From Homalodisca vitripennis (Eukaryota > Arthropoda > Insecta > Hemiptera > Cicadellidae), in NCBI RefSeq assembly GCF_021130785.1, contig NC_060207.1:189370001-189434000 (forward strand): 64,000 nt of DNA, given 5' to 3'. Positions 29,001-42,000 of this stretch are shown in pieces (the first letter of the stretch is position 1; every line of letters starts with the position of its first letter). The notes beneath the pieces are model-generated. The model saw only the letters and a list, made by a program, of their open reading frames with translations, made no database searches and was not told the DNA's origin. Position numbers and translations under genes: made by a program.

Positions 29001-29993
29001 ACTTGGAGAACATCTGTGTATCCAGAGAGGATGACATGAGCACGAGCTTTAGACCACGATACTTGGCGAGTGCATCACGCAGCACAATCAGCATGAAGTC
29101 ACTGAGTCGGTCACGTTCATGAATCTCGTCGATGATGACATGGGTCACAGTAGCCAGCAGTGAGTCACCACAGAGTAATGTACGCAGCAGAATCCCATTG
29201 GTGCAGTACGTCAGGATTGTGTTCGGAGAGATTCTGTACAGAGATTTTTCATCATTACATACTTTAATATAGTATATTTTGAAGATTATAGCATTTTTTC
29301 TGATAGGTACCAATTTGTCAAAATAAGCGACCAGAGGTCTGATATTATGAGGGTGACAAGGGGATTCACTAGGGCTCAGTCCTGGGTCCCTTCTTGTTCA
29401 TGGTTTCATTAATGACCACCCAAAATTTCTATCCAACAAGTGTGTACTTTATGCTGACAACACTTCCTTGATGTGTTCTTGTAAACCTCCTGAACTTAAT
29501 CTTATAAGGATGAACTATATGAAAGAGAGATCTACCTCAGTTGTAATGCAAATAGTCAAACGTTTGTATGGAATACAGAACATAGAACAACAACAATAAC
29601 TTTCTTTAAAACAAAAATAAAGCCTGACGTGTAAAATATGTAAGATGTTTCTTTCTCTATCACTTATACTTCTTTCTTTTTTTCCCCTCCAGACTTTGAT
29701 GATCCCTTCACAATTTTTTCTGTACGTAAAGCTAGTATTATCAGCTATGAAAAAAAGTTTCCGGTCCATTCACACTGGGAACAATGAACCATCCAGATTA
29801 TACTTGCACATTGTTTTGCTGCTTTGGTTTTTCCTTGATATTTTACATTCAGAGCAAATCAGAGTCAATCGATGCGTATTTAAAAATATACCTAACTACA
29901 TACCTCCACTATTTAAACACTAGTCTTCGAAGTGTAGCAACCGTTTAGGGGCATCTCATAATCTTCAAGAATGTTTTCTCTTTATTCATTCAG

Positions 29994-30046
<53 letters not shown>

Positions 30047-33000
30047 GTAAGCATTAACATAGTATGCAGAGAAATAACAAAATGTTCACATCACCTGAAT
30101 AATTAGCATGTGCCCAACCTAGAAAACTCATTGCCCACCCTAGCAAAACCGTAATTATTGAAGAAACATATTTGTTATTTTTTTTCTTGAAAAAATGATT
30201 TAATATATTCCTTGCCAAATTATTTTGAGAGATATCTCATGTACCTCTTTTACGTATCGTTAAAATGATCTTGAATCGGAGTACGGAAATCATGTTAGCT
30301 GGCCAACTGAACGGCTGCTTCCCTAGGAAAATTTCCATTTCCAAAAATCAACATGACAAGTCTGATTATCTCGTCTACATTCGGTCTGACCTGGGGTGAG
30401 TACTTGAGCCAATCGGTGGTATTTGAGCCCAGAGGGTTCTTTTGTGTGCGGCCCATTATAAATTATTCATATGTTAATGTTATTATTATGTGCATAGGTT
30501 CATTTTAATTTCATTTATATTTTATTCTAGGTTAAAAAATATCCTTTTAAACAACAAACAAGATGGGACCTAACTAACTATCTAAAAGTGCATTTAAAAA
30601 AACTAAGAAAAGAAAAGGAAAGAGCTGCAGTTCTCCTTTCAGGACACTTGAAAAATTGGCTAAAATCCAACAAGGAGGTGGGCACACATAACACTGCAAC
30701 AGATCAAGATGAGAGTAATGCCGAAATTGTATAATGATACAGAATGATGACAAACCAACCACAACCATCAACTTCCCATCATATAGACCCACCAGTTTCA
30801 GAAAGCAACTATGAAGAGAACGAATCTTTTACACATTTCTTTAGATGAGAAAGGATCAGCAGTTGATTGTCATGATTTACCTCCAATAGAAGAATACTGT
30901 TCATCACAAATAAGTGAAATAGTTTTTTAATTATCCAGAAAAGGGTCTAGCTATCCATTGATTACTGATAGTATTTGAATTCTGCTGGTTGAACGTGGCC
31001 CTCAAATAGTTGACATATCAACCTTCAAGTTTCCCGTGTTGGATAGAGATACACATTTTGATGGCAAGTGGTTTTAAAGAAAGTAGTCATATATATAATT
31101 ATATTTTGTGCCAAGAATGATCTACCACTTTGAGGAACAGCAAAGAAAGAAATCATTGGTAAGTCAAGTAGTGGAGTTTTTTAGCACATTAGAACTAATA
31201 AGTCACTATCAGCATAAACTAGCAGAAAATACGACTTATGTTAAATAAAATAAAATGGCACTCAGTTACTTTCCACCTAAAGTACAAAATGAGCTCAAAT
31301 GTAAACTGGAAGTAATGTGAGGCAGAAAATCTTGAATGAAATACAAAATGGAAAATACTTTTCCATCATCTTTGACTGCACACCAAACAGTACTCACACT
31401 GAGCAAATGAGCCAAATTATTAGATTTGTTGACTTGTCAGATGGGAAGTGTCAAGTTAAAGAAAGTTGTATTGACTTTATCAACACTAATGAAAAACAGG
31501 AGAATGTATTTCAGTGGACATTCTAACCCTTCGCACACTGTTGACAAATATAACCACCAATTTTTACTTTGCTAAAAATGCTGTTGACTAATATATTCGC
31601 TTTTAAACATTGAGTGCCATGGGAGTATTATTGGGAGTAAGTAGTTCCCAGTTTTACCAGTGGATTGCAGCAGCTGCTGGAGCATAAATTCCTCAATAGA
31701 AAAACACAGTAATAGTTGTCCCCGCCTCTTGGTTGTTCTCCAACCTGCAAAATGGTGGCGCACTACCCATGCCACTGCCTGTTTTGCCAGACACTAGCGC
31801 TACTGACAAACTAACTCGCCGGTTTAGTTCGTTCGCGGACTGCGAGTGGAACTGTTGTGCGTACGTTATCTCACTTTGTTGCAAGAAGAGAAAAGGGGAC
31901 GGGAAGATGTGTTGTGTGTACACGCAACGGTCTACGCAAGGAGTCCATTTACGTGTGCGAGACATGCACCGCCCGGCCGAACCTGCACCCGGATACGTGT
32001 TTCAAGACGTACCACATGTTGACGTTACCTTGAACACCGTGATGGCTAATTGTAGATCTTTTTATATTCATTAATGTTTTATTTTAACTATAATATACAT
32101 ACTATATATATAATATACTATAATATAATATTATACACAATAGTAAAATTTTGTTCAACATTTCGTTGAATTTTGTGTATTTATATTTTTTTATAAGTTA
32201 AATAAAAGTATTACAAACATTGTAATTTTTTTGTTCACAAAAGTCTTTTTATATGGTAACAAACTCAAAAACAACATTAGCGTTGACTTTATGAAAAAAA
32301 AAAGATTTTGAGGTATATGTAGCGTTTGGGTATGGTGCGTCCCAAATTGCTGTAGCGCGGGAAGGGTTAAAAAACTTTAAGAAGATGGCCTAAGTATTGA
32401 TAATTGCAGAGGTCAGGGTTATGATAATGGTAGCAATATGGCTGGAAAATATATCAGTATGCAAGCTCAAAACCTCAAACAAAATGATAGTACTCGGTTA
32501 GTGCCATGTGCTGCACATAGCTTAAACCTTATCAGATCACATGCTGCTGCTGTTTCGCCTCTAATGATACTTTTTTGGAACAGTTTAATAAATGTTTATG
32601 TTCTTCAGTGATGCTACAGGAAGGTGGCAGGCTGTGTTAAGTAACTCTGACATTACTTTGAAGGGTCATTGTGACACTAGGTGGTCAACCATACGAAGAG
32701 CAATTGCTGCTTTAAAAAGAACACTGAACAAACTGTATGCAAATCTGGAGAAAATTGCTATTATTAACGAATACAAATGGAACCTGGAAACGTCAGTGAA
32801 GGCTGAAGGACTCATCAAGCACATCAACTTCAAATTCATATGTCTTTTGTATCTTTAGGAAAGGATGAAAAGACTGTTACAGTGGACAAGGTTAACAAAA
32901 TGATAAAGGGATTGTCAAATACGACTCAGGAAATTCGAGATGAAGGAATTGGTCCAGCGATCGACTATGCAACAAAGAAAGCGCAAGAAATTGGTATCGA

Positions 33001-36000
33001 TTATAATTTTGCTGGAAAAAGACAAGAGATCATAAGCCAATGTCTTTCAGATTAACTTATTTACATTTAAACACATAAACCAATATTAAAACTTTTATTT
33101 TTGTGGGGCCTTTCGATAGCAAGGCTATCTTCGTCAGACACATCACAAAATATATACAAGCTCCATCTTCAACATGTCTTTCAGATTCAAACAAACAAAT
33201 GCATGATGAGTATCTCGATTCAAAACAGGAATTTCGGAGGGAAATAAATTTGGTTTGTGATCAAATCCTGAGAGAACTCATAAAGAGATGGCAATGGCTT
33301 CAAAAATTTACTTTACACTTCCTGTTACAGTGGCCTCTTGTGAGCGAAGCTTCAGTAAAATAAAGCTTATCAGCAATTATTTAAGATCGTCCATGGGACA
33401 GGAATGTTTGTCAAATTTAGCCATTTTATTGATTGAAAATGAAGAGGTAGTGAGTGAAACTTAACTTAAGAGGATATAATTGATAATTTTATCAAAAAAA
33501 AGCGAGCAAATTAGCATTTAAGTAGATTAACTGAGCTTAATAACTGCATTAAGTTAAATTTTATATAGTTATTCTTAGCAACTCAATATATTTTGAAATA
33601 GACTTTGTAAAATATAACGTGTTTTTGTATTTAAGTGCGTTTCTGTAACTTAATCCTTCATAACACTTTTGATTCTGGACTGTAAATTAGTTTAATTCTT
33701 TCTTACATTTCTGTAAATTAACAATATTGCCTACCTATCTTTATTTGTGTATATACATTTTGTTTATTTTATACATTTTTGACAACAACAATTCATTGAA
33801 ATATTAAAAGAATAAGAAGTCTTTTTGTCTTTATTATAAGAAGCCTTTGTGCAATTGTACACTTCTTTGAATATATATAAACATATATATATAATTTCAA
33901 TAAACATTGAATCGCAAAAAGTACTTGCTCCGCCGGGACTCGAACCCGGATCTCTCACTTGCCGGGTGAATGTGCTACCATTACACCACAGAGCCCTCAC
34001 TTTTTACGATTCAATTATTTTGTATTTGGCCGTTTCTTTCACATATGTGTTTAAATAACCAAACTAACATATGATCGGAAGACTAAATACCTGTCAAATG
34101 ACTTCTATTTACATTCATTAAATTTGTATAAGTGGCTAGCCTAATTTAATTTCAATAAACATTGAATCGCAAAAAGTACTTGCTCCGCCGGGTCTCGAAC
34201 CCGGATCTCTCACTTGCAACATATATATATTGTTTTGCCTTCACATTTTCTTGGGTCAAGGAAAAATATCATATCATCATATACTTATAATACTTACAAA
34301 ATAAGCTTATTTATCTTAAGTAAGTTACAAAAATAATTTAAAAGGTAGGATAACTGTATTTGTCATTTGGTATAATAGCATCATTGAAAACAAACTGGTA
34401 AAAGAAACTAAAGAGTGCAGTTTCTAGTTTTTTTTTCAACTCTGCTCATAGTAGTTTTTAAAATGGTTTCCTACACAAAAAATACCTGCTCTCCAGACGG
34501 ATCTGGTAGCCAACAGTCTTGCCGAGCGGCTCTCCGCGCTCCATTGCCACTCTCTCACTCACAGTCACGGCGGAGATGCGACGTGGCATGCTACAGATGA
34601 TCCTGCAGCCTCGCTGAGTCTTCTCCGAGTGGTCCATTATGAACTGCGGAACCTGTCATACAGATTGCACATATAAGTTTAAACAAGAAACATATGGCTG
34701 ACAAGATTTGCTAACAGATACAAAATGGTGTGTGATAGATGTTAGCAAGTTATTATTTATGACACTTCATAAAGACCAATAAAAGACAAGAAAGGTCATT
34801 TAAACCTTTGTCGTTTAACTGCATATTACAGAAGTAATCATCATAAGGTTGAAACTCTTCATCACCCACCTGATTATGATTAACCCTTTTACCGCCAGGC
34901 CGCAAGCCACACTTGGTGCGTCGCCCGCCAACGATATCTGTACGAGTAGTTGCGTTGACCGCCAGGCCTTTGCCCGGGGTGCGCGTCGCTACTCCGCCAC
35001 GGCATTTTGATCAGTTTTACGCATGTTTACATTATCACTTATATTTTTGTTAATTACAAAGATAGAAAATAGATAGTTGTTGGTATTGTTTTCTTTATTT
35101 TTAAATGCGCTAACTTTCTATGTGTAGATGTTGGCTGTAATACATTTTTAAATACTGAATTTTTTAACTTTATTTTTATTTATTTTTTTAATACAAAAAA
35201 TATTAACTTTGAAGTGTTATAAGTACCAAAGTTTGTTCTTTTTACCACAAAATCTTTATGTAATACAATTATACATTTAACTTAGAAGAACTTCAGGGAG
35301 TTTCAAAAAATAATTAGACCATTTGAAATATTTATTAGCCTCTTTATTGTACAGGTACAAAACGAAAATTTGGAAAAATTCATTACAATGTGTTTTGTAA
35401 GTTATAAATCATATGATATAATATAATATATACCTAATCAAATATTACCTTGAAATAAAATATACTGAGGATAAAATTAAAATGTATATAATAATACAAT
35501 AAAGACTTGTATAAAAAGGTAAAAAAGATACAAGAACTAAAAATATAAATTACACAAATGAGAAAAGTTTAAAATATTACGGTCTTTACATAAAAAAGAC
35601 CTATTGACAATTTTACTAAGATTACAATTATAAAATATACATATAGATGATTATAGAATACATTAAAAAAGTAATACCAGCCTAAGAAAACATACTGTCT
35701 TTACACTTTGTAAAATGTCCTACGTGATATATTATTATATCAATATTATCAACATTATATATTATATTATATCAATATTGTATATCAATATTATTAAGGA
35801 AGCTCAAATTATCCAGAATACATTAAAATGAACTAAATCAAAATCAGTGGAAACATCATTATGTAATTAGCGAAAGAGGAGAGAGCCTATGATATATAGG
35901 CTCTTGGCGGTTTACCACTACTCATGGCAAAGCCTATATATAGGCTCTTGGCGGTAAAAGGGCTAAAGGAATTAAATACTGAGTGACCACTACCTTGTTT

Positions 36001-39000
36001 ACTGTCTTAAATGTTGCAATAAAAACTGTGTGATGTAAACACTTTAAAATGACGAATCTACACCTAAATTAGAAGCTTTAAGATTTTTGACTGATTCTTA
36101 AAATCAAGATAGCCTGATGGATCCACTATTACTGTACCCGGAGCCCGAGTATAGATCGGGCCGCGTCAGCAGTGCCAGAGTATAATAACTAAATAACTGG
36201 CGCCAGAGTACAACTTGGACCTTGTTATTTAATTCTGTTGTGTAACTCAGTCAGCTTTTTTTTAGATTCAAACATTTAGAATATGTTCATTGGTTGTCTG
36301 AGTTCATATATGTTGCTTTTTACGGGGCTATCCAGAAAGTAACAGACGTTTAGAAAATAAAACCAACTGAAATAGGAACATTTCATTATATACATTAAAA
36401 AGCTACACTGTTAGGCTATTTTCAACGTAATTCCTGTTAAAATTGAGACATTTATCACAACGTGACACAAGTGTTTCGATTCGAGCTTTGTAGAAATCTG
36501 CCGCCTGAGATCTTAACCGCTGATTAACGCCAGTGTGAAGTTCAGTGTCACTATCGAAGTGGCTGCATTGCGAGTCAGCTCTTCATCGCTGGAAAGAGGT
36601 GGTAGATGCTTAGTGCCAGATCTGGGCTATAAGGCGGACGATCAAACACTTAAAAATCATCCAAGACTTGTCATGTACGATTGGCTGTATGGGGACGTGC
36701 ATTGTTGTGGAAAAACAACATTTTTAGCTCAATTTTCCCCTATGTTTGTTTTGTATCGCTTGCTGTAGCTTCTGTAATATTTCACAGTACCTCTCTGTGT
36801 TGATTGTTGATCCTAGTTCAAAATAATCAACCAGAATCACACCCTTAGCATCCCAAACAGTTGCATAATCTTTCTCATTGACATAGTTTGGAGACATTTT
36901 CTTGGTTTTTTTGGAGAATGTGTGTGCCTGTAAACTGCGTTTTTGTTTCACAATTAACATGCTTCATCCATGTTTTATAGTCAGTAACGATACTATCGAG
37001 ATGTTCGTTACCATATTTGTCGTATTCATTGAGAAAAGTTAACGATGTAGCAAGTCTTTGTTTTTTGTGATCTTCCGTAAGGATTTTTGGAACCCACCTG
37101 GTACAAACTCTGTGGTATCCAAGCTTTCCTAAACAATTCATGAAGTAAACGTCGTGAAATTTGTGGGAATTGTTCAGGGAGTTCAGTCATTGTGAAATGG
37201 TGATTTTCACGGACTTTGTCGTTGATTTTCTTCATAAAATATTCAGTCACTAGGCTAGGCCGACTGCTACGACTTTCGTCATGAACACTGGTGTGGACTC
37301 TTTTAAAGTCAATACACCACTACCTTACTCTGCTTTCACTCATTATTCCATTTCCATAAACTTCACACAGTTGACGATAAATTTCAATTGGTTTATGGTT
37401 TTTTGCCGACAACCTTATCACTGTACGCAATTGACAAGTGGTGGGATTTTCAATTGCAGCACACATTTTAATTAATCACAGTAAGAAAAGTAAAAGAGAT
37501 ACAGACCGCACATGGCTATAGCTTGATGCATACTGAACGCCAGAGTGTTTTGACACCAAGATGGTGGCTAAAGCCCCGCCCACTGCCGTACCATTCAAAA
37601 ACATCTGTTACTTTCTGAATAGCCCCCGTAGACCACAATCTGATAAGCAAAAGTGGTAGAAACAATTATTCTTCTACCTGTTCATGACAGCAATTGCCAA
37701 AGCTTTTGTGCTTTACTGTGAAATGAAACCAGAACGTCTGAGGGAGAAATGCCTCCTTTATAATTTTATCAAAGCTGTTGGTAAAGCTCTGGGTGAAAAA
37801 CAAGGGATATATATATATATATATATATGAAACAAATATTTCTGTTGTAATACATTACTATTACTACACAACTTTTAGGGTTTACAGCTAGATACTTCCT
37901 GGACAAGATACCACCTACAGAGAAAAAGGACCAACCTACACGAGTATGCAAAGTATGCTCAGAAAAAGTCAAGGTAGAAACTGGCAAAGCTAGAAGGAAG
38001 GAACATATTGGTGGTGTCCAGAATGTACAGTGCTATTTTGCATACCAGTGTGCTTAAGAAACTACCAAACTAAGGTCAACTCCTTGAACTAACAAGCTAT
38101 GTAGCAATTTGTTGCATGTATTTTTACATAATATTCAAGTTCATTTAATAATTTTATTTTGAAAACAAACTTTATGTTTGTATAAATTTAAAAAAGCACG
38201 TACTGTACCTTTAAAATTATATATAATATCATTTTACACAATATCCTGAAATAACACTGATTTAAAAAAAAATAAGTAAAAAAACTGCAAACATGGCAGA
38301 GCCTTCTAATGAGTATGATCGTGTTTTCTAAAAAATTAGACTATATTCTAGCTCGATTCATTAGCTAAAAAACTGTAGCTCAGTTGACCAAATCACAATA
38401 AAATTGAATATTATGTGAGTTTTACCAAATTCTTGTGCTTTTTGTGTATTTGCTTGGATTTTTATAAGCCACATAAAGAGTTACATTTACTATATAAAAA
38501 TATCATGAATTATAACTATATTTTGAACTACAACAATTTCTTGCTTTGAAAATTTACAAAAATATTATTCTGGAAATAAAAAAATGTATATACTTTACAT
38601 TTTTATTATAGCCTGTTTCATTAGCTACATAACAATAGCTGTCAACCACACAACAATAGAATTTTAATTTTGGTGTGTGTTTTACTACACATTTGCATTT
38701 TTTGCATATTCAATTGGATTTGTACAAGGTTAGATGCAGTAATATTGAGTGGCTAATGTGTTAATATAAGATAAATTTTAAAATTATTCCACATTTCAGC
38801 AGTTTCTTATTTATATTTTCTAACTTGTTGTGTTTAGTGTTGATAATTTAATCAGTGAGAGGTCACGCTATAAGATAAAATCTAACATTTTCAGTAGTTC
38901 AGAAGAAATGTTTTTTATTTCCCGTCTGATGACCCTTATCTTCTAATATGCTTTATATGGTATATTTAGCAACTTTTCTTTATAAAATGAGAGGTAAACA

Positions 39001-42000
39001 TGGTGATGTATGGTGTGAAAGGGTGGGGGTAGTTGGGCGGGTTGTAAAATGTTGGTTTGCTTCCGACATGGACGTTGCTACTGAGCATTGTAAAGAAGAC
39101 AAACATGGAGAAGTACAACAACGAAGAACCTGTAGAGACTGTTCAGGAAGAAGCTAAGAACAAACACACATCCTTGCAAATTCTTCAGGAAGTTGCCTGG
39201 ACCTTCTCAACAGAGGGACTATTCTACACTCAGAGCACCTGTCTTATTATATTCATCCCAAGATGTAGGGACCAGTAGAAATATTCATAAGCTTAAGAGG
39301 AACACCTGGGAAACCCTTCCTTTTGAGAAATAATTAACACTTCTGGGCACTGCCATTGTACAGCCTTCTGATTTCAACACAGGAGCCGCTCAGCTGAATT
39401 CTCCCAGCCCTAGTATTTTTGGCCATTTTTATATTCTAAAGCTAAGACTTTTCATATTTGTGTTAAACTAAATGTACTCCAAATAACAAAATTGTAGTAT
39501 TTTTTGTCATTATCATTGCAATTTAGTGAGTTATATTTAGTTACAAAAATGGTGCGGAAATTTTAGGGACACAACCTTTTGTGGGTTCAGTTTTTGCTTT
39601 TGCTTTGGTTAGTTATGAATAAGTTCATTAATGATCGAAATGTAAGCTAAAATCCAATTTACTTGTTCTCATTCTAAAAAACATACACATGCACATGTGC
39701 ACACACAAATACTTAAATTAAACTACTTAAAGAGTAATTTGGTGAAGTTTCATAACTTTATCTCACATAAAAACTACAAGCTATTGCAATTTGTTTGTAA
39801 AACCAACCACACTACAAAAAATACAGGGTTCCTAAGTGCTAAAAGCCCATTAAATAAACAGCATGCCAATGGGTTAAGAATAACAAAGTTTGCAACCCAG
39901 AGTAAACAGACTTGATAACGTTCTAGGGAATATGTGCTTTGTATATAGTGAAGACATTAAATGCTATGCGATATGTGACTCAGATTTTCTATCAAACCGT
40001 TGCTTTCGAGTTACTGGTGAATTGTATCTAAGCATAAGTAATTAGTTGCTTTTTAGAAGTTGAATAATTAATTTTACCTGACTAAATCAAGGATTGAGAA
40101 AAAAGTAGTTTAACACATTCACTGCTGACCATATCATCTACACCTACACCGTGTGCTGAAAATATATATATATAAAAAATTTAAATTTATTACTTTTAAC
40201 TGTTTATTAGTATTAAAAATGCATATTGATAATAATTTTTAGTCAAAATTGATAAAAAATAATAATGACGCCCATGGGCGTCGTCACCACATAACACAAC
40301 ATTCTTGTAGTGTGTGCTGATGACGCCTATGGGCGTTTGATGTAATTTTGATACGGGTAATAATATAACGATTTTATATTGTACAAATGTTTATTATAAT
40401 AAAATACACAAACATGTATAATGTCTTCCAATATTAAAATTCACAAATAACAGTCTTTTATACCACATTTATCAGTTATCAGGATTACGAAAGTCTCTTT
40501 TCCTTTTGTCACCCATATTTATACGATGTATAACATGTAATAAAAACTATCAATAACACCATGTAATATAACCTCCAAATGCAATTTTACAGTATCACTG
40601 GTAATCAATAACTGACACGCTGCATCACAATATGGCGGGAAATAAGGGCGTGCCATAATCGGTTATTGACGCCAAAAGGCATCAGCCACACACACCATAA
40701 GACCGGCATGACGCCTAAAGGCGTCGTCAGCAGTGAATGTGTTAATAGAAAATATTGTAAGCTATCTAAATACCTAATTTTTAATTTTAAAAAAAGTTTA
40801 AGGTATGGAGAAACCAGGCAGCACATGCCTACACACCTGAGTGGTTTTGCCGCAGCCTGTTTCTCCATTGATGATGACAACAGAGTGTGAGTTTATGGCC
40901 TGGATTATGGTGTCTTTCATTGGCCAGATGGTCAGAGTCTTGCGAAACTGTAGCAGTTCATTGTTGACTCCACTTGGTGGCACTATGGGTACACCATTGT
41001 GTAGCCGACACTGGTTCTTGTTGGTCTCTCTCACTAAAATAAACAGCACAATAGACAGTTTGAAATTCATTATATCACCAGTATTGATTTGAGACGTTCG
41101 TGGGCCAGATGGTCAGAGTCTTGCAAAACTGTAGCAGTTCATTGTTGACTCCACTTGGTGGCACTATGGGTACACCATTGTGTAGCCGACACTGGTTCTT
41201 GTTGGTCTCTCTCACTAAAATAAACAGCACAATAGACAGTTTGAAATTCATTATATCACCAGTATTGATTTGAGACGTTCGTGGGCCAGATGGTCAGAGT
41301 ATTCTGAAACTGCAGCAGTTCATTGTTAACTCCACTTGGTGGCACTATTTGTACACCATTTTGTAGCCAACACTGGTTTTTGTCGATATTTCTCACTGAA
41401 ATAAACCATAGAACTTACAGTTTTAAACTGAACATATAACTGGTGGTGATTTGACAGTGTAATAATCAGACTGATCACATAATCTTTAAGCTTATGAAGA
41501 GATCACTATTGACACTTAATTACCTGTCACAGACTAGCAAAAATCATTCTAATTGAAAGTCTTGAAACTAAATATTATTAACTGGACGATATCCTCATCT
41601 GTAAATAAATATATTTAGAATATATTTAATTATTCTTGATCTACATTTTACACATGCATGTATGAACACACACAACACACATATTGCGATTTATATTTAG
41701 AAAACAGAGGGTGTATATGAAGATTTTGGGAATGAGAAGGGTCTCTACCAAGTTGCCTCGCGTTCTGACTGATAATCAAAAAGAATGTCGATTTGAAACA
41801 TGTCGTGATTTGAAAGAACAACTAGAAATCTGATTTCCTACTGAAGGTCATTACTGGCAATGAGTCATGGTGCTACGGTTATGGCCCAGAAACAAAGCAA
41901 CAATCAAGCCAATAAAAGACGGTATTGTCACCCCGTCCAATAAAAAGTTGTGAAGACAATACTCATTTGCTTTCCTGATTGGAACAGAACAAAAATGGCC

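Larger units (their letters stand above)
30560..33475 (+). pseudogene. hAT-type (ZMYM1-like) transposase relic, split by two insertions
   Basis: Plus-strand blocks in several frames: basic N-terminus (about 30.58 kb), [19 protein letters not shown] (about 30.99 kb), [20 protein letters not shown] (31317-31526; the D of FDCT is the first catalytic position), then after a [24 protein letters not shown] and [12 protein letters not shown] (32.38-32.53 kb), [11 protein letters not shown] (about 33.0 kb), and the C-terminal dimerisation block [20 protein letters not shown] and [14 protein letters not shown] (33.33-33.44 kb). Many stops make it dead. I could not define its terminal repeats. Confidence 0.8.

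Noticed and set aside
41103..41214. Alternative mutually exclusive exon 4
   Set aside because: The duplicate units lack the P-loop end and a donor, and the frame stops soon after the unit boundary.
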